Positions 33,337 to 42,879 of a stretch of 64,000 nucleotides of DNA are shown here, piece by piece. The translations under genes were made by a program, and so were the position numbers. The stretch is from DASTCZ01 sp035308165 (GTDB lineage Bacteria; Acidobacteriota; Terriglobia; Acidiferrales; UBA7541), in the NCBI GenBank assembly GCA_035308165.1, contig DATGHC010000002.1, positions 62,001-126,000 on the forward strand, read 5' to 3'. Within the stretch, counting starts at the first letter, position 1; every line of letters starts with the position of its first letter. Below the pieces are notes generated by a model. It had not been told where the DNA came from, made no database searches, and saw nothing but the letters and a program-made list of their open reading frames with translations.

Positions 33337-36225
33337 TCAATTCCCGGATATTGTGCGATATTTTTTTAGCAGTTCTTCGCGGCCCTTGCTCAGGTCCTGG
33401 CCGGTTGTGCGGGCTGGAAAAGGCACGCCGGGACCCATCAATCCCAACCATAGTGTGCGGTTGAATTTGTCGGTATCGAGATCGTCTTCTACGCTGAAAT
33501 CCTGACCTCGCATATGCGCGGCCCACCATGCGGAAGTGTGCCGGGGGAGCGAATACTTGGCGTCGAGACCTGTTCCACTCGCGCCGCCGGGAGCGGGCGG
33601 CAGCGGCAATTGTGTGCTACGCAAAACGGCCGGTACGCGTGCCGTGTAGCTCCAGGACATATAGTCCGCACTGAATATGTCCGACATCGGCGAGGCCGCT
33701 GCGTCGTTCAGTCCCATGGGCCCCATTCCCAGCAGTTCTTCAATGGTGCGCAGCAAGTTGACGGTCGTGTACCTGCTGGAGACAACCACGCCCTGACGCA
33801 CGAATGCGCCCGCGGCCAGCGCCACCGTGCGATGCGCGTCCATGTGGTCTGGGCCGTTCTGGGCATCGTCTTCTATTGTGAAGATGACGGTGTCTTTCGC
33901 GAAGGGGCTGTTGGCAATTTTCTGGACGATCAGACCAATCGCGTAATCGTTGTCGGCGAACTCCGTTTCGACAGTATTCACCCCGTCCTTCGCGGCGGCG
34001 AAGTCGCCAAAGTGATCGTGGGGAACGCGCAGGAATTCCAACGCAGGCAAGTTGCCGGCGGCAACGTAACCATCGAACTCGCGCTCCCACTCCTTGAAGC
34101 GCCAGTAGTCGGGCAGTTTTTGATCGAAACCCGGGAAATAAGGATCGGTGACGTCGGCCAACGCAACCTTGTCGGGGACAGCAACAACAAGTTTCTGTGC
34201 AAAGGCATCGCGCGGCGGGGCCAGATAGGCGGGATCGGTGGTCTTGGCGAGGTAGCGGGTATCATCCAAGAAAAAACCGTAGTTGCGCATGCTCAGCCCC
34301 GCGCGCCGCGCCGAGTCCCATAAATATCCCGCTCCTGCTTCGGCTCCGGGAGCGCCCGGGCCATCGGGCGCAATCAGGTCATTCGTGCCGGGCAGCAGGT
34401 CGGGATCGGAGGGCGTGGCGACATTGGCGGCGCGCCGCGCCGCCAGATCGGCGATGCCCACATTGATGAGGCGATTGGTGCCCTCATAGTCGTAGCTGAG
34501 CGCGTGGCCGGTGTCGTAATTCACGGGCACCCCCTTTTCCAGCGCATCGGTGCCGCGCGCGGCCGTGCTCCAGTTCCAGCCATTTCCGCTTACTTCACCG
34601 CTGGCCATCAGGTTGTCGAGCGTTACAAACTGCCGTGCGATCTGGTGATGATTGGGCCCAATCGGCTCAGGGAAAAGCGTCAGCCTAGGATCGCCATTTC
34701 CTTTTTCCAGATCGCCCAGCACCTGGTCGTAGGTGCGGTTTTCCTTGATGATGTAGATCACGTGGTGAACTTTCCCACGAAGCCCGCTCATCCGGCCGGC
34801 TTCCATCGCGCTGTATATGATTTCCGGCCAGCGGTTGTTCTCCGAAACACGCCGCGTCAAATCAGCGAGGGCCGCCGCAGACGGAACCGGCGCTGTCAGC
34901 AATCCGCCCTTGGTGAGCTGGAGGATATATTGATTTGTGCTGTGGCATTTGTCGTTGGAACCCTTCTCGATGGAAGTATTGTCCCGACAGTTTTGAGGAT
35001 TGGGTCCTGCGACGCTCTTCCCATTCACAACATAAAGCGTGGTGCCCGCGCGATTTACGCTGACCGCGTTCGGATACCATGGCGTCGGGATCAGTCCGCC
35101 CACATCCGTGGGCACGCCTTCGGAGTTTAGCCGAACGATGGCCACGGCATTCGCCGCGCCCAAGGTGACGTATGCCGTGCGGTCATCCGGAGAAAGAGTC
35201 ACGCTATTTGGATTGCTGCCCTTGAAGCCGCCTAGTTTTGCCAACATTTCACGCGGCGCGGTCACGCCAAGTTCTCCCAAAACCTGATTATTCGCCGTGT
35301 CTACGACCGCCAGCGTGTCGCTGTTGTCCTCGGCGACATAGAGGCGCGTCTGCTGCTGATTGAGCGCCATTTTGTTGGGCTGGCCGTGCAGGGCGATACG
35401 TCCGACAACTCTGGGAATAGCGCCCAGGTCCACAACCACGAGTTCGCGGTCGCGCACGCTGGAAACGTAAGCGTGGCCGTTCCCGCGAACTGCGACGCCA
35501 TAAGGAAATTCACCGCCGGGCGTCCCCGCGCGGGATGCGTCCGACTTGCCGGGGCGCAGATCAATTTCCGCGGCGACTTTGCGCGCGGCCAAATCAACGA
35601 TGCTTACAGAATCGTTTTCATAGTTGGCGACGATGAGCCTGGTTCCGTCCGCGGTGAGTGCCACGCCCGCGGCCATCGGTTTGATTTCGAGGCCCAGTCC
35701 AGCCGCATGCCCCAACGGAATCGGCGCGCCGGATTCCGCCCACAGGTTTTTTTCCATGCCAAACGTGTGCACCACATCGTCCACTCCGCCGCCCACGTAA
35801 AATTCCTTGCCACCGGGGCTCCAGGCGATTCCGCCAAACGCATTGGGCACAGGCAACGCCTGGATTTGGCGCGGCTCGCCTTTGGTTATGTCAAAGACAA
35901 AAACAAACTCGTTCGATGCTGCGCGATCGCGGACTCCCTTGGCGTCGTACCACTCTCTGTATCCGCTGGTTAAAACGAGCAAGGTTGCGCCGTCAGGGCT
36001 CAGCGCGGTGGAAACGGCATACCCCATTTCCCGGCCCGGACTGGAGGGCAAGCCGGGCTTGAGCCTTTGAAATTTTGCGCCGGGATCGGCCAGGGGGGTG
36101 ATGGCCGCGCCGGTGGGCAGCGACTCGGGCTTCTGTTGGGCAAACGTTCCCGTTGGGGAAAAAATCCCCGCCATCATCGCTGCGACAATCGGAGCTATAG
36201 CTGCCAAATTTCGCTTACGACTCAC
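33337..36225 (-). CDS. Secreted YncE-like beta-propeller fused to a phosphoesterase domain
   Basis: This 962-residue exported protein has a signal peptide cut after GTFAQ (about residue 29). The first half (about 50-450) is a seven-bladed YVTN/YncE propeller with repeats such as VALTADGTRLIVANYENDSV and NQQQTRLYVAEDNSDT. The second half (about 490-800) is a PF04185-type phosphoesterase of the alkaline-phosphatase superfamily. It has VIYIIKENRTYDQVLGD near 495, GNGWNWSTAARG near 555 and TIEDDAQNGPDHMDAHRT near 790, where metal-binding Asp/His residues are expected. The propeller probably presents the catalytic domain to a polymer or surface. The substrate is unknown; phosphate-ester or phospholipid hydrolysis is the family expectation. 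Confidence 0.87.
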   Translation of the reverse strand: MSRKRNLAAIAPIVAAMMAGIFSPTGTFAQQKPESLPTGAAITPLADPGAKFQRLKPGLPSSPGREMGYAVSTALSPDGATLLVLTSGYREWYDAKGVRDRAASNEFVFVFDITKGEPRQIQALPVPNAFGGIAWSPGGKEFYVGGGVDDVVHTFGMEKNLWAESGAPIPLGHAAGLGLEIKPMAAGVALTADGTRLIVANYENDSVSIVDLAARKVAAEIDLRPGKSDASRAGTPGGEFPYGVAVRGNGHAYVSSVRDRELVVVDLGAIPRVVGRIALHGQPNKMALNQQQTRLYVAEDNSDTLAVVDTANNQVLGELGVTAPREMLAKLGGFKGSNPNSVTLSPDDRTAYVTLGAANAVAIVRLNSEGVPTDVGGLIPTPWYPNAVSVNRAGTTLYVVNGKSVAGPNPQNCRDNTSIEKGSNDKCHSTNQYILQLTKGGLLTAPVPSAAALADLTRRVSENNRWPEIIYSAMEAGRMSGLRGKVHHVIYIIKENRTYDQVLGDLEKGNGDPRLTLFPEPIGPNHHQIARQFVTLDNLMASGEVSGNGWNWSTAARGTDALEKGVPVNYDTGHALSYDYEGTNRLINVGIADLAARRAANVATPSDPDLLPGTNDLIAPDGPGAPGAEAGAGYLWDSARRAGLSMRNYGFFLDDTRYLAKTTDPAYLAPPRDAFAQKLVVAVPDKVALADVTDPYFPGFDQKLPDYWRFKEWEREFDGYVAAGNLPALEFLRVPHDHFGDFAAAKDGVNTVETEFADNDYAIGLIVQKIANSPFAKDTVIFTIEDDAQNGPDHMDAHRTVALAAGAFVRQGVVVSSRYTTVNLLRTIEELLGMGPMGLNDAAASPMSDIFSADYMSWSYTARVPAVLRSTQLPLPPAPGGASGTGLDAKYSLPRHTSAWWAAHMRGQDFSVEDDLDTDKFNRTLWLGLMGPGVPFPARTTGQDLSKGREELLKKYRTISGN

Positions 36226-36340
36226 GTTTAACTCCTGAAAAATCTTTGAATGGGCCTGAGGAGGTGGAGTCTAGCACACGATTATGCATGGATTGTTTCA
36301 AGTCATGTTCAGCGGACAGATTGAAACCGCTCGCCGCGGA

Positions 36341-38848
36341 TCAGGCTTTGCCGGTGGTGAAGGCCAGCGTAAGCAAGGTCTTTTGTTCGAGTTCGTGCGC
36401 CTTGGCCGAACCGGTGGCCGGGCTGGCGCTGGCCGAGCGCTTTACGCTGCGGACGGGACGAGTGTCACCCGCAATCCGGCGCAGTTTGGGCACCACGTAA
36501 AACAGCGCCCCCATGTTGGCCGGCTCTTCCTGCACCCAGACAATTTCTCCCGAGTGACGCGCAAGCTCCGCCGCGATTTCTTCCTCCGGAAAAGGATAGA
36601 GCTGGTCGATAAAAACAATCGCTGTGGAATTGTCTTTTCGCCGGGCCCTCTCTTCCCGCAATTCGTGCCCGATTTTTCCGGAGCAGACCAGAACGCGCTT
36701 GCCATTTTCAAAATTGGTTTCCGGCACCACGGGCAGAAAGCGCGGGCGCGCGAAATCCTCCATCGGCGAACTGGCATCCGGATTGCGCAACATACTTTTC
36801 GGAGTGAAGACGACCAGCGGCTTGCGCCAATTGCGCCGCGCTTGCCGCCGCAGCAAATGAAAATACTGCGCCGCGGAACTGGGCTGGCAAATCTGGATGT
36901 TATCCTCCGCGGCGAGCTGCAGGAAACGCTCGATCCGCGCGCTGGAATGTTCCGGGCCTTGCCCCTCGAATCCATGCGGAAGCAGCAGCACGACGCCCGA
37001 GGGCAAATCCCATTTGTCTTCACCGGCGCTGATGAACTGGTCGATGATGATTTGCGCGCCGTTGACGAAATCCCCGAATTGCGCCTCCCACAAAACCAGG
37101 GCCTCGGGAAAATCGCGGCTGAATCCGTACTCGAAGCCCAGCGCTCCCGCTTCGCTCAGCGTGGAATTGTAAACCTCAAAACGCGCCTGGCCGGGCGCCA
37201 GATGCTGGAGCGCGATATAAACGTCTTCGTTCTCGTTATCAATCAGGGCCGAATGCCGTTGATTGAACGTGCCGCGCCGGGTGTCCTGCCCCGAAAGCCG
37301 CACGGGCGTGCCTTCGCGCAAGAGCGTCCCGAAGGCCAGCAATTCCGCGAATCCGTAATCCACGGGCCGCTTACCGTGGCCCATTTCCGAGCGCTGCTCC
37401 AGAAGTTTCTTAATCTTCGGGTGAACGTGGAAACCCTCGGGCGCACTGGTAAGAAAATCAGAAATTTCCGCGAGAGTTTCGGCCGCCACTCCGGTATCGA
37501 CTTCATGCGAACGCTGGTAGCGTCCCCGCTTATAGGCAGACCAATACGACGGAAGTTCGCGCAAAATTGGAATCTTTTCGAGCTTGCCCGCATCGGCCTG
37601 GGCCTGTTCGTATTCCGCGCGGATTTGCGCCGCGACCGGAGCCTCATCCACTCCAATGCGCTGGGCGTAAATCTGCCAGAGCTGAGGGTGGTCTTTTATC
37701 TTGCGATACAACCGCGGCTGGGTGATGGTTGGGTCATCCAATTCGCTGTGCCCGTGGCGGCGGAATCCGATCAGATCCACCACCACATCGCTTCCAAATT
37801 GATATCGGTATTCGAGCGCAATCCGGCCCACGCGAACCACTGCGTCGGGATCCTCCGCGTTGACGTGAAAGATGGGAATGGGCAGGCGCTTGGCCAGGTC
37901 GGAAGCGAAGCGCGTAGATTGCAGCTCGGCGGGAACCGTCGTGAAGCCAATCAAATTGTTCACGATGATTTGAATCGTGCCTCCGACCGTGTAGCCTTCC
38001 ACGGCGGCGAGATTCAGCACCTCGGCCGGAATGCCTTGTCCCGCAAATGCACCATCCCCATGCATGGTGATGGGGAGCACTTCCGCGAAACTATTCCCGC
38101 CGGGATTCTGTGCCGCTCGCCGAGTTTGCTTCGCGCGCGCGCGGCCCATGACCACGGGATCAACGGCTTCCAGGTGACTGGGATTCGACACCAGATGAAT
38201 TCCAAGAGTAGCGCCGGTGGTCGTGGTGAATTCCCCGGTCGCGCCGATGTGATATTTCACGTCGCTACTGCCCAGCACACTGCGTGGATCCACGTCTTCA
38301 AATCCGGCAAAAATATCGCGGGGGATTTTGTTCACGATTTGCGCCATTACGTTTAAGCGCCCGCGATGGCTCATGGCCAGGACGGCCTCTTGAGCGCCCA
38401 GCGACGCCGCGGCCGATAAAATCTCATCGAGCAATGGGATTAGCGCGGAAATACCTTCGAGGGAAAATCGCTTTGTGCCCAGATACCGCGTCTGGAGCAC
38501 TTGCTCAAAAAGATCCGCGCGCACCAACCGGTCCAGAATTTTCGCACGGTCGGGCTGTGGGGCGGGCGCTTCCAGGTGTTCGATGACCCACTGCCTGCGC
38601 TCGGGAAACGGAATGTGCATGAACTCTGCGCCGATGGTGCCGCAATAGATCTGGCGCGCGCGCGTTGCCGCTTCGCCCGTCAGGCGCAATTCCGGGTGTT
38701 CCAGAGGGCGCATGAAGCCGAGAGGATCTAGATCGGCCTCGAAATAACCCCAGCGCCGGAAAGCGTCGAACACCTGCTCTTCGGCGGGCTCTGCTTTTCC
38801 GGCGTGATTTGGCGCCAATGCTGCGCCCGTGGTCTTTGTTTTAGCCAT
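36341..38848 (-). CDS. sucA: 2-oxoglutarate dehydrogenase E1 component
   Basis: This ThDP-dependent decarboxylase is the first component of the 2-oxoglutarate dehydrogenase complex in the TCA cycle. At about 835 residues it is shorter than the E. coli enzyme because the N-terminal part is reduced. It has FRRWGYFEADLDPLG near 30, the EGISALIPLLDEIL entry, AMSHRGRLNVMA near 160, and the ThDP motif HGDGAFAGQGIPAEV through IVNNLIGFTT near 265-300. FRRHGHSELDDPTITQP follows near 370, and the transketolase-like Pyr domain carries ALVLWEAQFGDF and LLPHGFEGQGPEHSSARIE. ATG 38848 follows AAGGA at a good distance; another ATG lies 9 bases upstream. No sucB or lpd is adjacent, so the complex genes are split in this genome. 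Confidence 0.94.
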   Translation of the reverse strand: MAKTKTTGAALAPNHAGKAEPAEEQVFDAFRRWGYFEADLDPLGFMRPLEHPELRLTGEAATRARQIYCGTIGAEFMHIPFPERRQWVIEHLEAPAPQPDRAKILDRLVRADLFEQVLQTRYLGTKRFSLEGISALIPLLDEILSAAASLGAQEAVLAMSHRGRLNVMAQIVNKIPRDIFAGFEDVDPRSVLGSSDVKYHIGATGEFTTTTGATLGIHLVSNPSHLEAVDPVVMGRARAKQTRRAAQNPGGNSFAEVLPITMHGDGAFAGQGIPAEVLNLAAVEGYTVGGTIQIIVNNLIGFTTVPAELQSTRFASDLAKRLPIPIFHVNAEDPDAVVRVGRIALEYRYQFGSDVVVDLIGFRRHGHSELDDPTITQPRLYRKIKDHPQLWQIYAQRIGVDEAPVAAQIRAEYEQAQADAGKLEKIPILRELPSYWSAYKRGRYQRSHEVDTGVAAETLAEISDFLTSAPEGFHVHPKIKKLLEQRSEMGHGKRPVDYGFAELLAFGTLLREGTPVRLSGQDTRRGTFNQRHSALIDNENEDVYIALQHLAPGQARFEVYNSTLSEAGALGFEYGFSRDFPEALVLWEAQFGDFVNGAQIIIDQFISAGEDKWDLPSGVVLLLPHGFEGQGPEHSSARIERFLQLAAEDNIQICQPSSAAQYFHLLRRQARRNWRKPLVVFTPKSMLRNPDASSPMEDFARPRFLPVVPETNFENGKRVLVCSGKIGHELREERARRKDNSTAIVFIDQLYPFPEEEIAAELARHSGEIVWVQEEPANMGALFYVVPKLRRIAGDTRPVRSVKRSASASPATGSAKAHELEQKTLLTLAFTTGKA

Positions 38849-38997
38849 GAAGGCCATTCCTTGCGGCAGAAATTTCGGGGGTCAGTCTATCAGATGCGCC
38901 AGGTCTTCCAAGGGGTTCGGCAGTTGCCGCAGCCAAAGTGGCTCTTCCATGCGAAAGCGGTAAGTGAAAGTATAAGAGATTCAAAGGAGCATCTAAA

Positions 38998-39429
38998 ATG
39001 CAGGCACGCGCCAAGAAATCAGGAAAAAAATCACAAACCAAAGCCAAGGGCAGCAGCCACAAGTATGTGTTGCGCCCGGACCGCAGAGTTGATTTGCCCT
39101 TCAGCGATGCCATTTGGACGGGGTCAACTCTTTACCTGGCGGGCCACATCGGCTTCGACCCAGCCACCAGCCGGCCGCCCGTGGAAACCGAACGCGAGAT
39201 TCGCCTGATGCTCGACAGCCTCAAGACCACGCTTTCCGCGGCGGGATTGGAAATGCGGCACCTTGTTTACGTACAGATCTTCTGCTCCGATATATCACTG
39301 TTCGCGGAGTTCAACACAATTTACCGGACTTACTTCGAGAAGCCATTCCCAACGCGGGCGTTTATTGGTTCAGGCCCCCTGCTGTTCGGCGCAAAATTTG
39401 AAATTCAGGGAATCGCCTCGCGGGATTGA
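38998..39429 (+). CDS. RidA/YjgF family protein
   Basis: This 143-residue protein has a Lys-rich N-terminal tail of about 22 residues before the RidA fold. Family features are LYLAGHIGFDPATS, a long central helix (IRLMLDSLKTTLSAAGLEM), VYVQIFCSDISLFAEFNTIYR, and FPTRAFIGSGPLLFGAKFEI, where the arginine of FPTRA is the residue that holds the substrate carboxylate in deaminating members. The usual role is hydrolysis of reactive enamine/imine intermediates from PLP enzymes. The PARA-V-x-V ending is altered here, so activity is not certain. AAGGAG sits 9 bases before the ATG. It is convergent with the next gene, 14 bases apart. Confidence 0.88.
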   Translation: MQARAKKSGKKSQTKAKGSSHKYVLRPDRRVDLPFSDAIWTGSTLYLAGHIGFDPATSRPPVETEREIRLMLDSLKTTLSAAGLEMRHLVYVQIFCSDISLFAEFNTIYRTYFEKPFPTRAFIGSGPLLFGAKFEIQGIASRD

Positions 39430-39443
39430 TTGCAAAGTTGTGA

Positions 39444-39734
39444 TTACTTTCCCGCGAGCTTCTGCATTTTTTCAGCCAGCTCGAAATCCAGCTTGCTCAA
39501 TCCCCCCACGCTGTGGGTAGAAAGGTTGACTTCCACTTTATTCCAAACGTTGCTCCAGTCCGGGTGATGCCCCATGGCTTCGGCCACCAGCGCCGCGCGC
39601 GACAGGAAACCGAAGGCCTCCACGAAATCGGCAAACTCAAACTTGCGGTAAAGATTTCCGTTCTTGATCGTCCACCCTTGTAATTTTCCCATCTCTTTGG
39701 CGGCATCTTGCTCGCTCATTTTTTGAATGGTCAT
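39444..39734 (-). CDS. phhB: Pterin-4a-carbinolamine dehydratase
   Basis: This 96-residue enzyme dehydrates 4a-hydroxytetrahydropterin, which recycles the cofactor of aromatic amino acid hydroxylases. It has the family core intact: LQGWTIKNGNLYRKFEFADF near 20, AALVAEAMGHHPDWSNVWNK near 48 with the catalytic His-His-Pro, and VEVNLSTHSVGGLSKLDFEL with the third histidine. No hydroxylase gene is in the window. Free-living members of this family are also found without one. The start at 39734 is the usual N-terminus, with GAGGAG just upstream. Confidence 0.93.
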   Translation of the reverse strand: MTIQKMSEQDAAKEMGKLQGWTIKNGNLYRKFEFADFVEAFGFLSRAALVAEAMGHHPDWSNVWNKVEVNLSTHSVGGLSKLDFELAEKMQKLAGK

Positions 39735-39911
39735 TTGGCTCTCCTCATTCGTAACAGTGGCTCCTTCATTATCCGGCCAGGCAACGCTTCCGGCAAGGCG
39801 CGGGGCATGCCGCGAACCATCTCCCCGAACAAGAGTTGAACGCGGGCGCTGAATCCTTTATGGTATGGCCGCGACTATTCAGAGCGGAATTAACCAGATC
39901 GGTGAAAAACT

Positions 39912-40928
39912 GTGAGCAAAAAGAAGATACGCACGATTCAGTACGGCGTGGGGCCCATCGGCGCGGCCATCGTCAAACTGCTGCGGCAAAAAAGCGCCAT
40001 CCAGGTGATTGGCGCGATTGACACCGATCCCGCCAAGGCCGGACGCGATCTCGGAGAAGTGGTCGGGGCCTCGGATGCACCCTGGGGTGTGCCGGTGATG
40101 GCCGATTCGGCCGCCATGCTGGGCAAGTCCGCCGACCTGGTGGTGCACTCCACGTCCTCTTCGCTGCCCTCGGTTATGGACCAGTTGCTCGAATGTCTGG
40201 CGGCGGAGTCCTGCATCGTTTCCACGTGTGAGGAGCTTTCTTATCCCTTCCGTAAATATCCTGAGTTGTCGAAGAAGCTCGACGAAGAGGCAAAAACCTG
40301 GGGGGTTGCGCTGGTCGGAACAGGCGTCAATCCCGGATTTGTGATGGACAAGCTGGCCATCACCCTTTCTTCTGTCTCGCAGCACATCGAGCATGCCAAA
40401 TCCATCCGCGTGGTGGACGCCGGAAAACGCCGCCTACCCTTGCAGAAAAAAATCGGAGCGGGGATGTCTGTGGAGGAATTTCGCGGACAGGTTGCCGCGG
40501 GAGTGATCAAACACCACGGCCTGCCGGAGTCCATCGCCATGGTCGCCGACGCGCTGGGGTTTGACGTGGATGAAATTACGGAGACGATTGAGCCGATGGT
40601 GGCCCGCGAACATGTGAAGACGGAGTATCTGGAAGTCGCTCCGGGTCAGGCCGCAGGGGTACATCAAATCGCCCGAGGCCTGGTGAAGGGTGAGGAAAAA
40701 ATTTACATGGAGCTGCAGATGTATGTCGGCGCGCGCGACCCGCATGACACCATCGAACTGACGGGCACGCCGGGCTTGAAACTCACCATCCCCGGCGGCA
40801 CCCATGGGGACCTGGCGACCGCCGCCGTGGTGGTCAACTCAATTCCATCCATTCTTGCCGCACAGGCAGGTCTGCGTACCTCGCGCGACCTGCCCATGAG
40901 TTATTTCCCTCCGGACGCCCAGCCCTAA
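39912..40928 (+). CDS. Dihydrodipicolinate reductase-like / 2,4-diaminopentanoate dehydrogenase-like oxidoreductase
   Basis: This 338-residue NAD(P)-dependent enzyme has a Rossmann start IRTIQYGVGPIGAAIVKLL and the DHDPR-type DADPAKAGRDLGEVVG-like block (readable as IDTDPAKAGRDLGEVVG). A GVALVGTGVNPGFVMDKL motif follows near 135, which I associate with the 2,4-diaminopentanoate dehydrogenase family. The C-terminal domain (about 150-310) is not that of DapB proper, which is shorter, so lysine synthesis is unlikely. The true substrate is unknown. It starts at GTG 39912 with a weak GGTGA site and is convergent with the next gene, 1 base apart. Confidence 0.8.
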   Translation: MSKKKIRTIQYGVGPIGAAIVKLLRQKSAIQVIGAIDTDPAKAGRDLGEVVGASDAPWGVPVMADSAAMLGKSADLVVHSTSSSLPSVMDQLLECLAAESCIVSTCEELSYPFRKYPELSKKLDEEAKTWGVALVGTGVNPGFVMDKLAITLSSVSQHIEHAKSIRVVDAGKRRLPLQKKIGAGMSVEEFRGQVAAGVIKHHGLPESIAMVADALGFDVDEITETIEPMVAREHVKTEYLEVAPGQAAGVHQIARGLVKGEEKIYMELQMYVGARDPHDTIELTGTPGLKLTIPGGTHGDLATAAVVVNSIPSILAAQAGLRTSRDLPMSYFPPDAQP

Positions 40929-40929
40929 G

Positions 40930-41808
40930 TTACGCGGACCGTTTTTCTTTTTGCCAGAACCGTGCCACCGCGGCGTAATCCACATCCTCCTTCGCCGCTC
41001 CCTTCACCGCGCTATAGGTCTCGCGGGACGCCGCGCTGGCGGGCAGAGGCACGCCACACTGATTGGCAAGCTCAAGCGCCAGACCCATGTCTTTGTGCAT
41101 GAGCCGCAGGGGAAAACTGGGAGTGTAATCCTGCTTCAAAATCATGGGCGCCTTGACGTCCAGCACAGCCGCTCGCGCCATACTGGCCTGCATCACGCCG
41201 ATCAAATTTTCCGCCGGGATCCCCGCTCCGCTCACGAGTGCCAGCGCTTCAGCAAGCGCCTGCACCTCCAGCGCCAGCAGCAAATTCATAGCCAGCTTGA
41301 CGATTTGCCCGGCGCCATGCGGCCCCAGGTGAAACCACTTTTTTCCCATGGCCCCCAGCACCGGTTCAACGCGTGCCAGGGTGGCCGCTTCGCCGCCCAC
41401 CATGAATACCAACTCCCCTTTTTCGGCGCCCCAGGTGCCACCGGTTACCGGAGCGTCCAGCGTTTCGACGCCGCGCTCACGGCAGGCGTCAGCGATTCGC
41501 CGTTCCAGCGCCGGCGAAACGGTGCTGGAGTCCACCAGCACGCTGCCGCGGCGCAAACCTTCCAACGCCTCTTCGCCCCACAGCACTGCCTCCAGAGCCG
41601 GCGGATCGCTCACAATCGTGATCAGCACATCCGCAGCCGCCGCTGCATCGCGCGCGCTCGACGCCACTTTGGCGCCATCGTGCGCCAGGGCCTCGGCCTT
41701 ATTTCGCGTGCGGTTCCATACCGCCACGTCGTAGCCCGCCTTAAGAAGATTTCGCACCATGGGCTTGCCCATCAGGCCCAGACCGATAAATCCAACGACC
41801 GGTTTCAC
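40930..41808 (-). CDS. NAD(P)-dependent beta-hydroxyacid dehydrogenase (3-hydroxyisobutyrate dehydrogenase family)
   Basis: This 292-residue enzyme oxidises a 3-hydroxyacid or reduces the matching semialdehyde. The family signature FIGLGLMGKPMVRNLLKAG opens the protein. The substrate-binding block is DAPVTGGTWGAEKGELVFM near 118, and the catalytic lysine lies in GAGQIVKLAMNLLLA near 168. The C-terminal helical domain has the LMHKDMGLALELA motif near 235. The sequence does not tell tartronate semialdehyde, 3-hydroxyisobutyrate and succinic semialdehyde types apart. No operon partner is visible, and the convergent neighbour ends 1 base away. Confidence 0.92.
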   Translation of the reverse strand: MKPVVGFIGLGLMGKPMVRNLLKAGYDVAVWNRTRNKAEALAHDGAKVASSARDAAAAADVLITIVSDPPALEAVLWGEEALEGLRRGSVLVDSSTVSPALERRIADACRERGVETLDAPVTGGTWGAEKGELVFMVGGEAATLARVEPVLGAMGKKWFHLGPHGAGQIVKLAMNLLLALEVQALAEALALVSGAGIPAENLIGVMQASMARAAVLDVKAPMILKQDYTPSFPLRLMHKDMGLALELANQCGVPLPASAASRETYSAVKGAAKEDVDYAAVARFWQKEKRSA

Positions 41809-41929
41809 AATGTCCCCCTTATTTGTACGAATCTGGAATGAATATTTGACGGAAGGAATATAGCGCGGCTCGCAGGTCTAAGCGAGAGCGGACACACAAG
41901 CATTCATTGGAAAGTTGGAACGCCGCCGT

Positions 41930-42241
41930 TCACGCTTCGGTATGGCGGTTTTGCAGCGGAGCAACGGAGGCTTTCGAGCCATCCCGCGACTTGTTATCCT
42001 CCGCGGAAGCCTCGTTCGGAATCACCGGCACGGGACCGAAGTTCTCATCGAGGTTCATTATGCAGACATAGGGGATTTCCCAGCGAAATGACTTGATTTG
42101 CCCGCGCTGTGAGATTCTCTCCTCCAGAAAAATGGACTTTCCGGAGTCTGCTGCCAGGGTGCCAGTGGCCGGCAGGACTACATCTCCGGCACGGTACTGC
42201 ACCTCGACCCGCCGTCCGAGTAGTGCGTGGTATCGCGACAT
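41930..42241 (-). CDS. Small conserved hypothetical protein
   Basis: This 103-residue protein starts MSRYHALLGRRVEVQYRAGD and is beta-strand-rich through about residue 68 (GTLAADSGKSIFLEERISQ, FRWEIPYVCIMNLDE). A polar, probably disordered tail follows. The compact strand-rich part looks like a small barrel that could bind RNA or protein, but I know no function. I have the impression that similar short proteins recur in acidobacterial genomes. I chose the Met at 42241 over one 36 bases upstream because the fold-like region begins there. Neither start has a strong ribosome site. Confidence 0.6.
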   Translation of the reverse strand: MSRYHALLGRRVEVQYRAGDVVLPATGTLAADSGKSIFLEERISQRGQIKSFRWEIPYVCIMNLDENFGPVPVIPNEASAEDNKSRDGSKASVAPLQNRHTEA

Positions 42242-42355
42242 GTTTTTGAGTTTGCGCTGCAATATCGGCGGGGACAATAGTACAAAGGTACGCTCTTCGG
42301 GGGCTTCTAAAACCCGCTACTGTGGCTCTGGAATCTCTGATTTGCTGATTTCGCC

Positions 42356-42709
42356 TCAGTGATGCGCGCCGCCATGCCCTTGCGCTACTTCAGTCACTGG
42401 TGCGGGCTCTGGTTCCACGGGTCGCATCACCAAGTCGGCCGTGGCCATCAGGTAGAGCGCGTACACAACGCTGTAGGAAAGGAATGCATAGAGCACGGGC
42501 AGCACCCAACCCGCTTCTCCGCCCATGGGTTGCACAAACTTCCAAACAAGCTCGCCCACTCCCAATCCAATGAATGCGCCAATCACGCGGCTCGGGACGC
42601 CGACGGTGATCGCCGAGTGGCAATGAGGACATATCAGCTTGTCTGTATAAGCCACCACGGGTGCAGCCGGAACTTTCTTCAAACAGTGCGGGCAAACGCG
42701 TATCGCCAC
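42356..42709 (-). CDS. Small zinc-ribbon membrane protein
   Basis: This roughly 117-residue protein begins with a double-knuckle zinc ribbon, VCPHCLKKV and LICPHCHSA (Cys-x2-Cys twice, 20 residues apart). Two hydrophobic segments follow (about 45-62 and 75-98, SYSVVYALYLMATADLVM) and then a Pro/His-rich tail ending GHGGAHH. The tail could bind metal. GTG 42709 has GGTGAGG close upstream and is preferred over a TTG further up. Zinc ribbon plus two membrane helices is a common pattern for uncharacterised envelope proteins. It is divergent from the purine operon. Confidence 0.65.
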   Translation of the reverse strand: MAIRVCPHCLKKVPAAPVVAYTDKLICPHCHSAITVGVPSRVIGAFIGLGVGELVWKFVQPMGGEAGWVLPVLYAFLSYSVVYALYLMATADLVMRPVEPEPAPVTEVAQGHGGAHH

Positions 42710-42799
42710 TTCCTCACCTCCACGCAATCACATGCAGTCACAATCAGCACTACCACCATAACGTACCGTGGCCCAACTGCAAAGAGCCCTCGCACGCTA

Positions 42800-42808
42800 T
42801 GTTATAAT
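42800..42808 (+). promoter_or_regulatory. Extended -10 promoter of the purine operon
   Basis: TGTTATAAT combines a consensus TATAAT (42803-42808) with the TG of an extended -10 element. No good -35 is present, which fits an extended -10 promoter. Transcription would start near 42815 and leave a leader of about 65 bases before purQ. I see no purine riboswitch or terminator in that leader. Confidence 0.6.
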
Positions 42809-42879
42809 GAACCGTTCTTGCATCCCCGAACCCACAAAACGGCAGCGATTCAGGCATTTTCCAATGCGCGGAGGCGCGA

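Noticed and set aside
36284..38356. 690-codon plus-strand ORF across sucA
   Set aside because: Antisense shadow of an unmistakable 2-oxoglutarate dehydrogenase E1; no family features.
42809..42879. Purine riboswitch in the purQ leader
   Set aside because: No purine aptamer consensus or three-way junction can be drawn in the 65-base leader.
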